A DNA stretch of 9,952 nucleotides from Bacteroidota bacterium (GTDB taxonomy: Bacteria > Bacteroidota > Bacteroidia > Bacteroidales > Prolixibacteraceae). Below the pieces are notes generated by a model. The model searched no databases. It saw nothing but the letters and a program-made list of their open reading frames with translations, and was not told the DNA's origin. Position numbers and translations under genes: made by a program. Positions within the stretch are counted from its first letter, which is position 1. Each line of letters opens with the position of its first letter. The DNA is taken from positions 1 to 9,952 of the forward strand of contig JAMDDG010000235.1 of assembly GCA_023488865.1 (NCBI GenBank). The letters run 5' to 3'. This document shows, one piece after another, positions 1 through 6,240 of the stretch.

Positions 1-256
1 AACCAAGGTAGCCGTTGGCAAAAAAAGCGCTGGCGTGTGCCATTCCGCTCATCTGTTTCGGCGTTGGGTTATAGGTTTCCGGACCGACACCGGGAGGGAC
101 CATCACTTCCGAAGTATACAGATGGCCAGTGATCTGGTCGGTAAAATATTGCAGGGGAAGGATACTGACATAAACGACTTTCTCCTTGGTTTTTTGAGAG
201 GTTTGACAAGAAACAAGAACCACTAAAGCTAAAAGAAACAGTATTATTTTTCTCAT
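1..256 (-). CDS. Metal (zinc/manganese-type) ABC transporter substrate-binding lipoprotein, N-terminal part, cut by window edge
   Basis: Translating the minus strand from the ATG at 256-254 gives 85 residues open to the window edge. Residues 1-17 are a lipoprotein signal: MRK, a hydrophobic core, then the lipobox LVSC with Cys17 as the likely lipidated residue. After a short linker comes VVYVSILPLQYF, typical of the first strand of ZnuA/TroA cluster-9 binding proteins, then the signature PPGVGPETYNPTPKQM at about residues 53-68. Such proteins capture Zn2+ or Mn2+ in the periplasm for a ZnuBC-like permease and ATPase, which would lie outside the window. In many family members a metal-binding His follows the Pro of the PG..P motif; here it is Glu58, so the metal cannot be assigned. 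The family call is firm. The start is supported because the lipobox falls at the right distance. Confidence 0.85.
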   Translation of the reverse strand, partial: MRKIILFLLALVVLVSCQTSQKTKEKVVYVSILPLQYFTDQITGHLYTSEVMVPPGVGPETYNPTPKQMSGMAHASAFFANGYLG

Positions 257-289
257 TTTTAAAATTTTAGGACACGTTTAACCCATTGT

Positions 290-312
290 ACCCCTTCGGC
301 TTCGCTCAGGGT
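290..312. repeat. Short imperfect palindrome between yidD and the metal-binding protein gene
   Basis: The arms are ACCC and GGGT, around an interior rich in CTTCGGCTTCGCTCAG. I recall similar CCCTTCGGCTTCGCTCAGGG strings as dispersed elements in environmental genomes, but cannot check that here. No T-run follows on either strand, so it is not a standard intrinsic terminator. Confidence 0.45.
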
Positions 313-317
313 CCACT

Positions 318-372
318 CTCATTTTCTCATCGTCCCCTCGTCCCCCCGTCTCATCTTCTCCTCGTCTCCCCC
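318..372 (-). repeat. Low-complexity purine tract (GAGACGAGG-like) overlapping the yidD 3' end
   Basis: On the minus strand this stretch is almost pure purine and built from variants of GACGAGG, GAGACG and GATGAGA. It starts inside the last codons of yidD, producing the unusual tail KEGETRRR, and runs about 30 bases past the stop. A similar purine tract follows the isomerase gene at 4421-4471. Confidence 0.6.
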
Positions 373-629
373 TCTTTCCCCTTAGGTGGAACAGGATCAT
401 AACCCTGCGTGCCCCAGGGATGACAATGGAGGATCCGGTTGGTGGCCAACAGAAATCCTTTGATGGGCCCGTGAATTTTTACCGCTTCAATGGCGTATTG
501 CGAGCAGGTAGGAATGTGGCGACAGGAGGCCGGAGTCAACGGAGATATGGCTGCCCGGTAAAAATAGACCGGCAGCAGCAATAACTGGACAAATACCCAC
601 CTGATTCCTTTGATTAATTTTTTAATCAT
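351..629 (-). CDS. yidD: YidD membrane protein insertion efficiency factor
   Basis: This 92-residue protein matches the YidD (DUF37) family end to end: a basic, amphipathic N-terminus (MIKKLIKGIRWVFVQLLLLP), then CRHIPTCSQYAIEAV (about residues 36-50), GPIKGFLLATNRILHCHPW (54-72) and GYDPVPP (76-82). YidD sits at the inner face of the cytoplasmic membrane and aids YidC-dependent insertion. The frame is open further upstream to 734, but those 35 residues do not look like YidD. The ATG at 629 has an AGG-type ribosome site just upstream and gives the usual family length. The C-terminal tail KGKEGETRRR arises from a purine micro-repeat that the gene runs into. The neighbours usual in many bacteria (rpmH, rnpA, yidC) are absent; the next minus-strand gene, 94 bases downstream, is the metal-binding lipoprotein. 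Confidence 0.93.
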   Translation of the reverse strand: MIKKLIKGIRWVFVQLLLLPVYFYRAAISPLTPASCRHIPTCSQYAIEAVKIHGPIKGFLLATNRILHCHPWGTQGYDPVPPKGKEGETRRR

Positions 630-668
630 TATACACCTGATGAAGCTGATTAAACCTCCAAACCCCGG

Positions 669-676
669 CAAAGTTA
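669..676 (-). promoter_or_regulatory. Possible Bacteroidota -7 box for yidD
   Basis: On the minus strand TAACTTTG matches TAnnTTTG exactly and lies about 40 bases upstream of the yidD ATG. A TTG at the expected -33 position is missing (only a CTTTT stretch near 691-695), so this is a half-match. Confidence 0.35.
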
Positions 677-863
677 CCCAAAAATGGCAGAAAAGTAGCG
701 AGGACGATTTGATAGAAAGATAAAATTTCGTCAAACAGTGTGATTGATTCTGCGATTTTTCAAAACTTTCCTCCTTCCCTTACGTTTACCATTGATACAA
801 CATTTTTGGGTTTCTTTTGTGATTAACCTTTGTATTAGTTGTGGTTAAATAGTTTAAAATATT

Positions 864-907
864 AACCACAAAGTTGCACAAAGTATAACTCAAAGGATCA
901 CAAAGTA
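864..907 (+). repeat. Degenerate CACAAAGT tandem micro-repeat
   Basis: Four copies of a CACAAAG/CTCAAAG unit recur every 10-11 bases (CCACAAAGT, GCACAAAGT, ACTCAAAGG, TCACAAAGT), ending four bases before the reductase ATG at 911. One unit supplies an AAAGGA that could act as a distant ribosome site. The pattern resembles the CACAGAG repeat at 7731-7770. The rest of the gap 735-863 shows no gene. The nearest promoter-like string there, TAACCTTTG at 824-832, is one base longer than consensus. Confidence 0.6.
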
Positions 908-910
908 TTT

Positions 911-1603
911 ATGGATTCTATAATTTTATTGATGCAGTTAACAAATCAAAATAAACAGGAATTGAAGCCCGTTCGTATTACCGGCAATGTGGAAATATCG
1001 CCAAATGTGTACGTTATTTCATGGAAAAGGGTGGGCGATTTTATCCCGGGTCAGGTCATTAAAATGGCAGTTGATTTGCAAGAACCACCGCGCATTTACA
1101 GTATTTGCAGTGGAAATAGGGAAGAGGAGCTGTCGGTTTTGTTCAAAGTAAAAGAAGAGGGTATCCTTACCCCAAGATTGGCCATGATGCGATCCGGGGA
1201 TGAGATTTTTGTCTCCAATCCCTATGGCAGCTTTACCTGTGATGAGGCCCCGGCAACCTGGATCTCAACAGGAACGGGCATTGCCCCTTTTTACAGCATG
1301 ATCCGGTCGGGCAAGTTCCAAAACAAGAAACTGATACATGGGGTGAGTCATGCCAACCAGTTCTATTTTGAGGATTTCCTTGAAAAAAAACTGGGCGACC
1401 GTTACATCCGTTGTTGCAGCCGCGAAAAGACCGGAGTTCACTTTCACGGTAGGGTAACCGATTATCTTTCGGGATTAAAGGAACTTCCCAAAGGCGATAA
1501 GTACTATCTTTGCGGTCAGGCGCTGATGGTGGTGGAAGTTCGGGATCTACTGATCCAAAAAGGAGTTCCCTACGATCAGATTTATGCCGAGATATTTTTC
1601 TAA
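911..1603 (+). CDS. Ferredoxin/flavodoxin-NADP+ reductase family flavoprotein
   Basis: The 230-residue sequence has the two-domain FNR layout. A FAD-binding beta-barrel (about residues 18-110) carries the flavin motif RIYS at 61-64 and a GILTPRL segment at 84-90 of the type that contacts the cofactor phosphate. An NAD(P)-binding domain follows, with GTGIAPF at 121-127 and YLCG at 199-202, and an aromatic C-terminus, EIFF. The length suits the short, Fpr-like bacterial branch. The likely role is electron exchange between NAD(P)H and a soluble ferredoxin or flavodoxin in the cytoplasm; the partner and nucleotide preference cannot be read here. A second in-frame ATG at 932 would remove seven residues (MDSIILL) and is a real alternative. 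The stop is followed by rlmN five bases later, so the two are probably co-transcribed. It could instead be another NAD(P)H-flavin oxidoreductase. Confidence 0.82.
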   Translation: MDSIILLMQLTNQNKQELKPVRITGNVEISPNVYVISWKRVGDFIPGQVIKMAVDLQEPPRIYSICSGNREEELSVLFKVKEEGILTPRLAMMRSGDEIFVSNPYGSFTCDEAPATWISTGTGIAPFYSMIRSGKFQNKKLIHGVSHANQFYFEDFLEKKLGDRYIRCCSREKTGVHFHGRVTDYLSGLKELPKGDKYYLCGQALMVVEVRDLLIQKGVPYDQIYAEIFF

Positions 1604-1608
1604 GCGAG

Positions 1609-2646
1609 ATGGATACAACCAAAGAACCGCTTTTAGGTAAAACGTTGAACGAATTGATTCAACTCACTGCAAATTTGGGGTTGCCTAAATTTGCAGTCAG
1701 ACAAATTGCCGACTGGTTATACAAGAAACCCATTGGATCGATCGCAGAAATGAGCAATCTCTCTAAACAAACCAGGGAATTGCTGGCTGAGAAATTCGAA
1801 TTTGGCACAGCTCAACCTGTAAAAGTTCAGGTTAGCGCCGACGGCACCAAAAAATACCTGTTTGCTACCGGGAATCATCAGTTTATCGAAACTGCCATGA
1901 TCCCGGATGATAATCGCACTACTGTTTGCGTCTCTTCGCAGGTAGGCTGCAAGATGGGTTGTCTTTTTTGCATGACTGCCAAACAGGGCTTTCAGGGACA
2001 GTTGACAGCCGGTGAGATTGTAAACCAGGTACGTAGCATTGCCGAAGCGGATTCAGTTTCAAATATTGTCTACATGGGCATGGGCGAGCCTTTCGATAAC
2101 CTGGACGAAGTGCTGAAAAGCATCGAAATCCTGACTTCCGAATGGGGATTCGGGATGAGCCCGAGGCGGATCACGGTATCCTCTATCGGGATAGTACCTG
2201 CCATGGTACGCTTCCTGCAGGAGAGTGAAGCCCACCTGGCAATCAGTCTGCACACGCCGTTCGACGAACAGCGCAAGAGCCTGATGCCGGTTCAGATAGC
2301 CTATCCAATTCGGGAAGTGGTGGATGAAATAAGGAAATGGGATTTTAGCGGACAACGGCGGGTCTCCTTCGAGTACATCCTGTTCAAAGGGCTAAATGAT
2401 ACGCCGTTACATGTCAAAGAACTTTCCAGGTTACTGAATGGCATCAAATGCCGGATCAACCTGATCCGTTTCCATCCGGTTCCCGGCACTCCGTTGGTCA
2501 GCCCGGATGAGGAGGCCATCCTACACTTTAAGAACCAACTGAACGACAAAGGGATCTTTACCAGCATCCGCGCTTCGCGGGGGCAGGATATCTACGCCGC
2601 GTGCGGGTTGCTGTCGACCAAAGAGCAGAACTCCTTGAAAAAATAA
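1609..2646 (+). CDS. rlmN: 23S rRNA (adenine(2503)-C2)-methyltransferase RlmN, radical SAM
   Basis: A 345-residue protein of normal RlmN length. An N-terminal helical RNA-binding domain covers about residues 1-90. Glu94 in FIET matches the conserved active-site Glu. The radical-SAM cluster motif is C114-x3-C118-x2-C121 (CKMGCLFC), with the SAM-binding GMGEP at 157-161. C332 in the C-terminal DIYAACG motif is the cysteine that carries the methyl group in this family. RlmN methylates A2503 in the peptidyl-transferase centre and, in E. coli, also A37 of some tRNAs. The frame is open upstream to 1510, but that part overlaps the reductase gene and does not look like RlmN; the ATG at 1609 gives the family N-terminus. 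It needs a low-potential electron donor, which makes the adjacent reductase notable. No hairpin terminator follows, only an AAAGTTTAAAGTCGAGG micro-repeat. Confidence 0.96.
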   Translation: MDTTKEPLLGKTLNELIQLTANLGLPKFAVRQIADWLYKKPIGSIAEMSNLSKQTRELLAEKFEFGTAQPVKVQVSADGTKKYLFATGNHQFIETAMIPDDNRTTVCVSSQVGCKMGCLFCMTAKQGFQGQLTAGEIVNQVRSIAEADSVSNIVYMGMGEPFDNLDEVLKSIEILTSEWGFGMSPRRITVSSIGIVPAMVRFLQESEAHLAISLHTPFDEQRKSLMPVQIAYPIREVVDEIRKWDFSGQRRVSFEYILFKGLNDTPLHVKELSRLLNGIKCRINLIRFHPVPGTPLVSPDEEAILHFKNQLNDKGIFTSIRASRGQDIYAACGLLSTKEQNSLKK

Positions 2647-2730
2647 AGGTCCAAAGTTTAAAGTCGAGGCTGCTACATTTAACCATCTTACAAACCAATG
2701 GCATTGTTTCGGGATTGTTGTGCGTCATTT

Positions 2731-2936
2731 CTATAGTGTAGTTATATCCGTGCACCAAACCTGGTTGGCACGAGCGGTCATTTCCCCAATTTCTTGCAGT
2801 TTTTTTTAGGAAGTCATTTTCTAACTTTGAGCTGTCCGATCTGTACGTATAACTTCACAATATCCACTTTCTCCGATTCATCTTTTGACTTTGGTTTGTC
2901 GTTAAAAGCAGCTGCGATATTGGAGGGAAATTTACT
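2731..2936 (-). pseudogene. Decayed IS3-family transposase remnant (OrfA 3' end fused to a piece of OrfB)
   Basis: Minus-strand translation from 2936 gives AAAFNDKPKSKDESEK, then KLYVQIGQLKV before a stop at 2816-2814. Shifting frame by one base restores ENDFL; a second shift within the A-run (about 2801-2808) restores KKKLQEIG. The combined QIGQLKVENDFLKKKL is a hallmark of the C-terminus of IS3-family OrfA. The second frame continues directly into ANQVWCTDIT, which resembles the OrfB segment holding the first catalytic Asp, then stops at 2733-2731. Roughly 100 residues normally lying between these parts are missing. So the remnant shows at least two frameshifts and a large internal deletion. 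No inverted terminal repeats were found. It begins ten bases past the ATPase stop. The OrfA part is the stronger half of the call. Confidence 0.7.
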
Positions 2937-2945
2937 TCAGTGTGA

Positions 2946-4088
2946 TCAAGAAATAATATCCCCGGCCCATAATTGGTCAAGAAATATTCGCCAGGGTAAA
3001 ACAGAAACATTCTCAATCTGACGAGGATATGGGTCGTTGCTTACAATAATCAATCTTTTTACTGAATACTCCTCGGCAAAACTCTGTAACCCCTTGATGT
3101 GTCTTTTGTTTACCATATCAGTCGATTTTACTTCTATGGCCACATCGTGGTCTCCTAAGATAAAATCGACTTCAATTTGTGATGTTGTCCGCCAGTAACT
3201 AATCTGATAATTTAGATCAGTGTATTTGCTGTGTGCATAAAGTTCCAGATAGATGAAGTGTTCAAATGCCTTTCCAAATGACTCGCTTCCAAATTCAATC
3301 CGACCTCTTTTTACCAACTGATTGGCAATACCAATGTCAAAAAAATAAAATTTAGGAGCCAGGATTACCCTACGTTTGGGCTTCTTTTGAAAGGAGGGTA
3401 AGAAACGGCCTGTCAAAGTATCCTCTAAGATCTGGAAATATTCTTTTACCGTTGGCGCACTTACACCACAATCAGTGGCAATATTGGTATAATTCACCAT
3501 TTCACCGTTGGAGAAAGCGGCCATTTCCAGGAATCGTGCAAAGGCTGAAATATTCCTTATCCTTGCTTCTGCCATCACTTCATCCCTTAAATAACTGCCG
3601 ATATATGCGGAGATTAATTTTTCGGGTTTATGCGACAAATAATGTCGGGGCAATAATCCGTTGTTTAATGCACGGAGCAAATCAAATTCTGGAATTTCCT
3701 GATAAACAAGCGGATATAATTCATACCTAAGCGCTCTGCCACCCAGCAGATTGCTTCCCGTCCTCAGGATTTTTCGGGGACTCGATCCACTTAGAATAAA
3801 ACGGATGTTTTTATTGACGATCATCCAATGAATTTCATTTAGCAAGGCCGGAATTCTCTGGATCTCATCTATTATGACTACTTCTGGAGAGTTCAGGGCA
3901 ATCAGAATTTCCCTTAGTAACCCGGGATTACGCTGAAATCTGTCATATTCGTCAGATAATAGCAGATCAAAATAGGGTGATCCGGGGAAGAGCGATTTAA
4001 GCAAAGTACTTTTTCCTGTCTGTCTGGCACCCCATAGAAATGCGCTTTCTGAACCAATTCCTTCAAAAATCTGCTTGCGAATAAACAT
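2946..4088 (-). CDS. AAA_14/DUF4143 family ATPase with C-terminal PD-(D/E)xK-like domain
   Basis: This 380-residue protein has the standard two-part layout of the family. The N-terminal P-loop ATPase shows Walker A GARQTGKST at 20-28, Walker B VVIIDEIQ at 70-77 and a sensor-like LSGSS at 99-103. A winged-helix-like segment lies near 178-235 (YTNIATDCGVSAPTVKEYFQIL). The C-terminal DUF4143 part has EVDFIL at 306-311 and AIEVK at 317-321, the spacing of a PD-(D/E)xK nuclease fold (candidate residues D308, E319, K321). These ATPases are common, often lineage-specific cytoplasmic proteins of uncertain role. Both motifs are intact and the end (VLPWRIFLDQLW) looks natural, although an IS3 remnant follows at once. 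It appears monocistronic, with its own strong promoter at 4133-4163. Family call firm, function unknown. Confidence 0.9.
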   Translation of the reverse strand: MFIRKQIFEGIGSESAFLWGARQTGKSTLLKSLFPGSPYFDLLLSDEYDRFQRNPGLLREILIALNSPEVVIIDEIQRIPALLNEIHWMIVNKNIRFILSGSSPRKILRTGSNLLGGRALRYELYPLVYQEIPEFDLLRALNNGLLPRHYLSHKPEKLISAYIGSYLRDEVMAEARIRNISAFARFLEMAAFSNGEMVNYTNIATDCGVSAPTVKEYFQILEDTLTGRFLPSFQKKPKRRVILAPKFYFFDIGIANQLVKRGRIEFGSESFGKAFEHFIYLELYAHSKYTDLNYQISYWRTTSQIEVDFILGDHDVAIEVKSTDMVNKRHIKGLQSFAEEYSVKRLIIVSNDPYPRQIENVSVLPWRIFLDQLWAGDIIS

Positions 4089-4132
4089 GATAATCTAAAG
4101 TGATGGTTTTAAATATCCTGATATTATAAAGT

Positions 4133-4163
4133 CAAAAGTAAGAATATATTTTATAATATCCAA
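4133..4163 (-). promoter_or_regulatory. Bacteroidota-type promoter of the ATPase gene
   Basis: On the minus strand a TTG at 4163-4161 is followed after exactly 20 bases by TACTTTTG at 4140-4133, a full match to the -33 TTG / -7 TAnnTTTG pattern known for Bacteroidota. The predicted RNA start, near 4126, would give a leader of about 38 bases before the ATG at 4088. This is the best promoter match in the window. Confidence 0.65.
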
Positions 4164-4176
4164 TATTTCAGTAAAA

Positions 4177-4225
4177 TATATTCGATTCGAATTATTTTGA
4201 ATAAATAGTATATTCGATTCGAATT
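4177..4225. repeat. Pair of identical 17-bp direct repeats with palindromic cores, operator-like
   Basis: TATATTCGATTCGAATT occurs at 4177-4193 and again, base for base, at 4209-4225, a period of 32 bp or about three helical turns. Each copy holds the palindrome ATTCGA-T-TCGAAT (6+1+6). Relative to the predicted ATPase RNA start they sit at roughly -51 to -67 and -83 to -99, upstream of the -33 box on one face of the helix. That geometry suits a dimeric activator binding twice. No gene for such a regulator is identifiable nearby apart from the broken HigA. Confidence 0.6.
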
Positions 4226-4267
4226 TGACAATTTGGCATAGCATTAAAGCGTTTTAAAATAGCTGTA

Positions 4268-4296
4268 GGTTGAAACTCATTCAATGAGCATCAACC
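4268..4296. repeat. Two-step hairpin in the ATPase-isomerase gap
   Basis: Outer arms GGTTGA and TCAACC enclose inner arms CTCATT and AATGAG with two unpaired bases on each side and one central base. No T-run follows it on either strand (on the minus strand a T-rich stretch precedes it), so a terminator role is doubtful. The rest of 4226-4420 is AT-rich, and I see no gene or gene remnant in it. Confidence 0.4.
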
Positions 4297-4420
4297 TCCC
4301 AAAAGAAAAAAGGAGTCAGGAAATTTTACTTTCTTAACCCCATGTCTTTATTTGGATGAAAAGTGGATGATATTCCGTAACTTCTGATCAGAATCAAGGA
4401 TTGAAATGTTTAGGTTCCCA

Positions 4421-4471
4421 GTCGCCTCCTCGCGTTTCGCTCTTCTCGTTTCACCACTTCCTGTTTCGTTG
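4421..4471 (-). repeat. Purine micro-repeat downstream of the isomerase gene
   Basis: On the minus strand, starting ten bases after the isomerase stop, variants of GAAACG, GAGAAG and GAGGAG follow each other (GAAACAGG, GAAACGAGAAG, GAAACGCGAGG). Composition and position relative to a stop codon mirror the tract after yidD. Confidence 0.5.
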
Positions 4472-4480
4472 TTCAATTCA

Positions 4481-5896
4481 TCAACCTACTTTGACTGTCT
4501 CCACACCGAGGATCATTCCCAGCTTTTCGATTTCTGAAGCATGGTGTCCGACCCCAATGGCACAGTGATGGGCAGGTCCTTGTTTCGACCATTGGTTCAT
4601 AAAGGCTTTGGCCCCAAGGGGGAAACGGTAACGGCTGTTGGTGTTGCCTATTTCAAGGACCGGTCCGGCAACGGATTCACCTTCGGCCACCAGCAAGAAG
4701 AGCCCCTCTTTACCTTCAACGACTGAAAGCAGTGTGACAGGTCCTTGTTTGATGCTCATCTGGATGGAGAGCCCTTTGCCGGGTTTGCCGTGGTAAAGGG
4801 GAACCGGAACCAGTCCGACGCGACCTTCCGCGATAGCGAAATGGGCAGGGCCGTCATGTCCCAGCATAACAACATCATCGTTGAAATCCATCAGGTAAAA
4901 TTCGGAGAAGGAGCCACCAGCGCCAAGTTCCGACAAAATCTTCATGGCTTGGGCATTTTTAACTTCACACTCACCGGCCACAGGGATATTTTTGCCTGTC
5001 AGAAGTGTGTTGCCGGCAATTACCGAGGTGACTATGTTTTCGTAGTCGTTGCCGGATTCGCCTTCGTAATAGTAGGCCATTGACCCCAGCCCGTGCGCCT
5101 CGACCAGTTTGTCAAGTGCAACTGCGGTTTGGGCGGCGCGGGTTATTTCATCAGGGGTGCATTCAGGGGCAACCTCAAATGTGGTATGGAACTCTTCAAT
5201 TTTACCCTTGATTTCGTCGGGTGTAACCTCATCCCGCCATTTTTTCAGTTCACACATCTCAAGCATTTCAATGTGGGTGCCAAAGACAGCCGATTGCCTG
5301 GTGAGATCGGTATAGACATCGAGCATTCCGCCGTAGTAATGGCCCAGGATTCCGAGACGGTTAGCACGGAGACGATCCGCCACCTGGGCTGCATGGACGT
5401 ATTCTTCTATCTCTTTCCAGGATTCCTCCTCCTGAAGATATCCGGTTACGATATCATATTTAATCCCCGAACGGTTGAAGACACTGGCAATCTCCGGGAC
5501 CGAACAGGCCTGGCAGTGTTCGAGCCACTGTCCCGTCATTGCCCCCCTGTCATTTAACCTGTTAAACGCGGTATAATCGAGGGCAGCCACTGGTTGCAGG
5601 TTGAGCAGGATAACCGGCACCTTCACCTTTTGGGCGATGGGCAATACCGTAGAAGATAGGGCATAGGTGGAGATATAGACGAAAAGCAATTCAATTTCGT
5701 GAGTCGCAAAAAAAGAGGCTGCTTCACGTGCGCGCAATGGATTGTCGACCATGCCGGCATCGATCACCTCCACACTGAATCCGGCAATTTTTTGATGGAT
5801 CCCGCTCTGGTAGCCCTTCAGGTGATCAAGTAATCCGTCGAACTGCCCCCAGTAGGTATCAAGTCCTATTCCCATCAATCCTATTCTTGTCTTCAT
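4481..5896 (-). CDS. L-arabinose/L-fucose isomerase family protein
   Basis: A 471-residue cytoplasmic protein of the ketose-aldose isomerase superfamily that includes AraA. The N-terminal Rossmann-like part starts MKTRIGLMGIGLDTYW, and a middle segment has LGHYYGGMLDVYTD (184-197). The C-terminal catalytic part carries VAGECEVKNAQAMKI (306-320), GGSFSEFY (327-334), GHDGPAH (346-352), GPVTLLSVVEG (385-395), LEIGNTNSRYRF (414-425) and GPAHH (440-444). By comparison with E. coli AraA from memory, likely Mn2+ ligands are Glu309, Glu332, His347 and His443 or 444. The frame is open to 5935, but the ATG at 5896 starts the conserved protein. No araB, araD, transporter or regulator lies nearby, so L-arabinose is not established as substrate. 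The isolated position leaves another aldose, or a salvage role, possible. Confidence 0.85.
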   Translation of the reverse strand: MKTRIGLMGIGLDTYWGQFDGLLDHLKGYQSGIHQKIAGFSVEVIDAGMVDNPLRAREAASFFATHEIELLFVYISTYALSSTVLPIAQKVKVPVILLNLQPVAALDYTAFNRLNDRGAMTGQWLEHCQACSVPEIASVFNRSGIKYDIVTGYLQEEESWKEIEEYVHAAQVADRLRANRLGILGHYYGGMLDVYTDLTRQSAVFGTHIEMLEMCELKKWRDEVTPDEIKGKIEEFHTTFEVAPECTPDEITRAAQTAVALDKLVEAHGLGSMAYYYEGESGNDYENIVTSVIAGNTLLTGKNIPVAGECEVKNAQAMKILSELGAGGSFSEFYLMDFNDDVVMLGHDGPAHFAIAEGRVGLVPVPLYHGKPGKGLSIQMSIKQGPVTLLSVVEGKEGLFLLVAEGESVAGPVLEIGNTNSRYRFPLGAKAFMNQWSKQGPAHHCAIGVGHHASEIEKLGMILGVETVKVG

Positions 5897-5967
5897 AAGC
5901 GCCAATTGAGTTGGTTTGGAGAACAAAATAAGCAATTTTAAATAGAAACGGATAGGAACCTGATTGA

Positions 5968-6231
5968 TTACTTTAATGTCAAATTTCTAATCATCTCAAC
6001 TGTCAGCTTACGCTTGCGGTTAAGGATCTCTGAAACCCTGCTTTTACCTCCGATTACGCCAACAAGGTCAACCTGTTTTAATTCCATCTCTTCCATTCGT
6101 ATTTTGATGGCTTCAATCGGGTAGTGTTTATTCTCATACGCATCAATTAATAAACCCAGCACGTTAGCTTCATTGCTTTCGATGGATCCAACAGGTGCAT
6201 CAAATATTGCTTCCAGTCTTTTTAGGGTGTG
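5968..6231 (-). pseudogene. HigA-type XRE antitoxin remnant, missing both ends
   Basis: The minus-strand frame reads LKRLEAIFDAPVGSIE, then GLLIDAYENKHYPIEAIKIRM, then an XRE helix-turn-helix (LKQVDLV..IGGKSRVSEILNRKRKLT) and stops early at EMIRNLTLK. This is the order of HigA-type (COG5499) antitoxins, which bind their own promoter and neutralise HigB. The usual N-terminus with its ATG is absent: the frame runs upstream into a palindrome (6241-6263) and meets a TAG at 6270-6268. The C-terminal segment after EMIRNL (usually G-L-x-I-P...) is also missing. The first possible in-frame start I see is GTG at 6162, which would give only 64 residues. No HigB toxin lies nearby. A short functional DNA-binding protein cannot be excluded. 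Confidence 0.72.
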
Positions 6232-6240
6232 AGAGGTGCT

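Noticed and set aside
35..226. Plus-strand 63-residue open frame
   Set aside because: It lies opposite the metal-binding lipoprotein gene, whose signal peptide and family motifs are clear; the plus-strand translation resembles nothing.
630..734. N-terminal extension of YidD by 35 residues
   Set aside because: It is not similar to YidD and contains a promoter-like box; the ATG at 629 gives the canonical N-terminus.
1510..1608. N-terminal extension of RlmN by 33 residues
   Set aside because: It overlaps the end of the reductase gene and does not match RlmN; the ATG at 1609 yields the normal family length.
2794..3021. Plus-strand 75-residue open frame
   Set aside because: It runs antisense to the IS3 remnant and the ATPase 3' end and has no recognisable features.
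4268..4296. Intrinsic terminator of the isomerase gene
   Set aside because: It lies about 185 bases past the stop, and on the minus strand the T-rich stretch comes before the hairpin instead of after it.
4745..5557. Plus-strand frames opposite the isomerase gene (4745-5083, 5093-5557)
   Set aside because: Both are shadows of the well-supported isomerase; no motif or start signal supports them.
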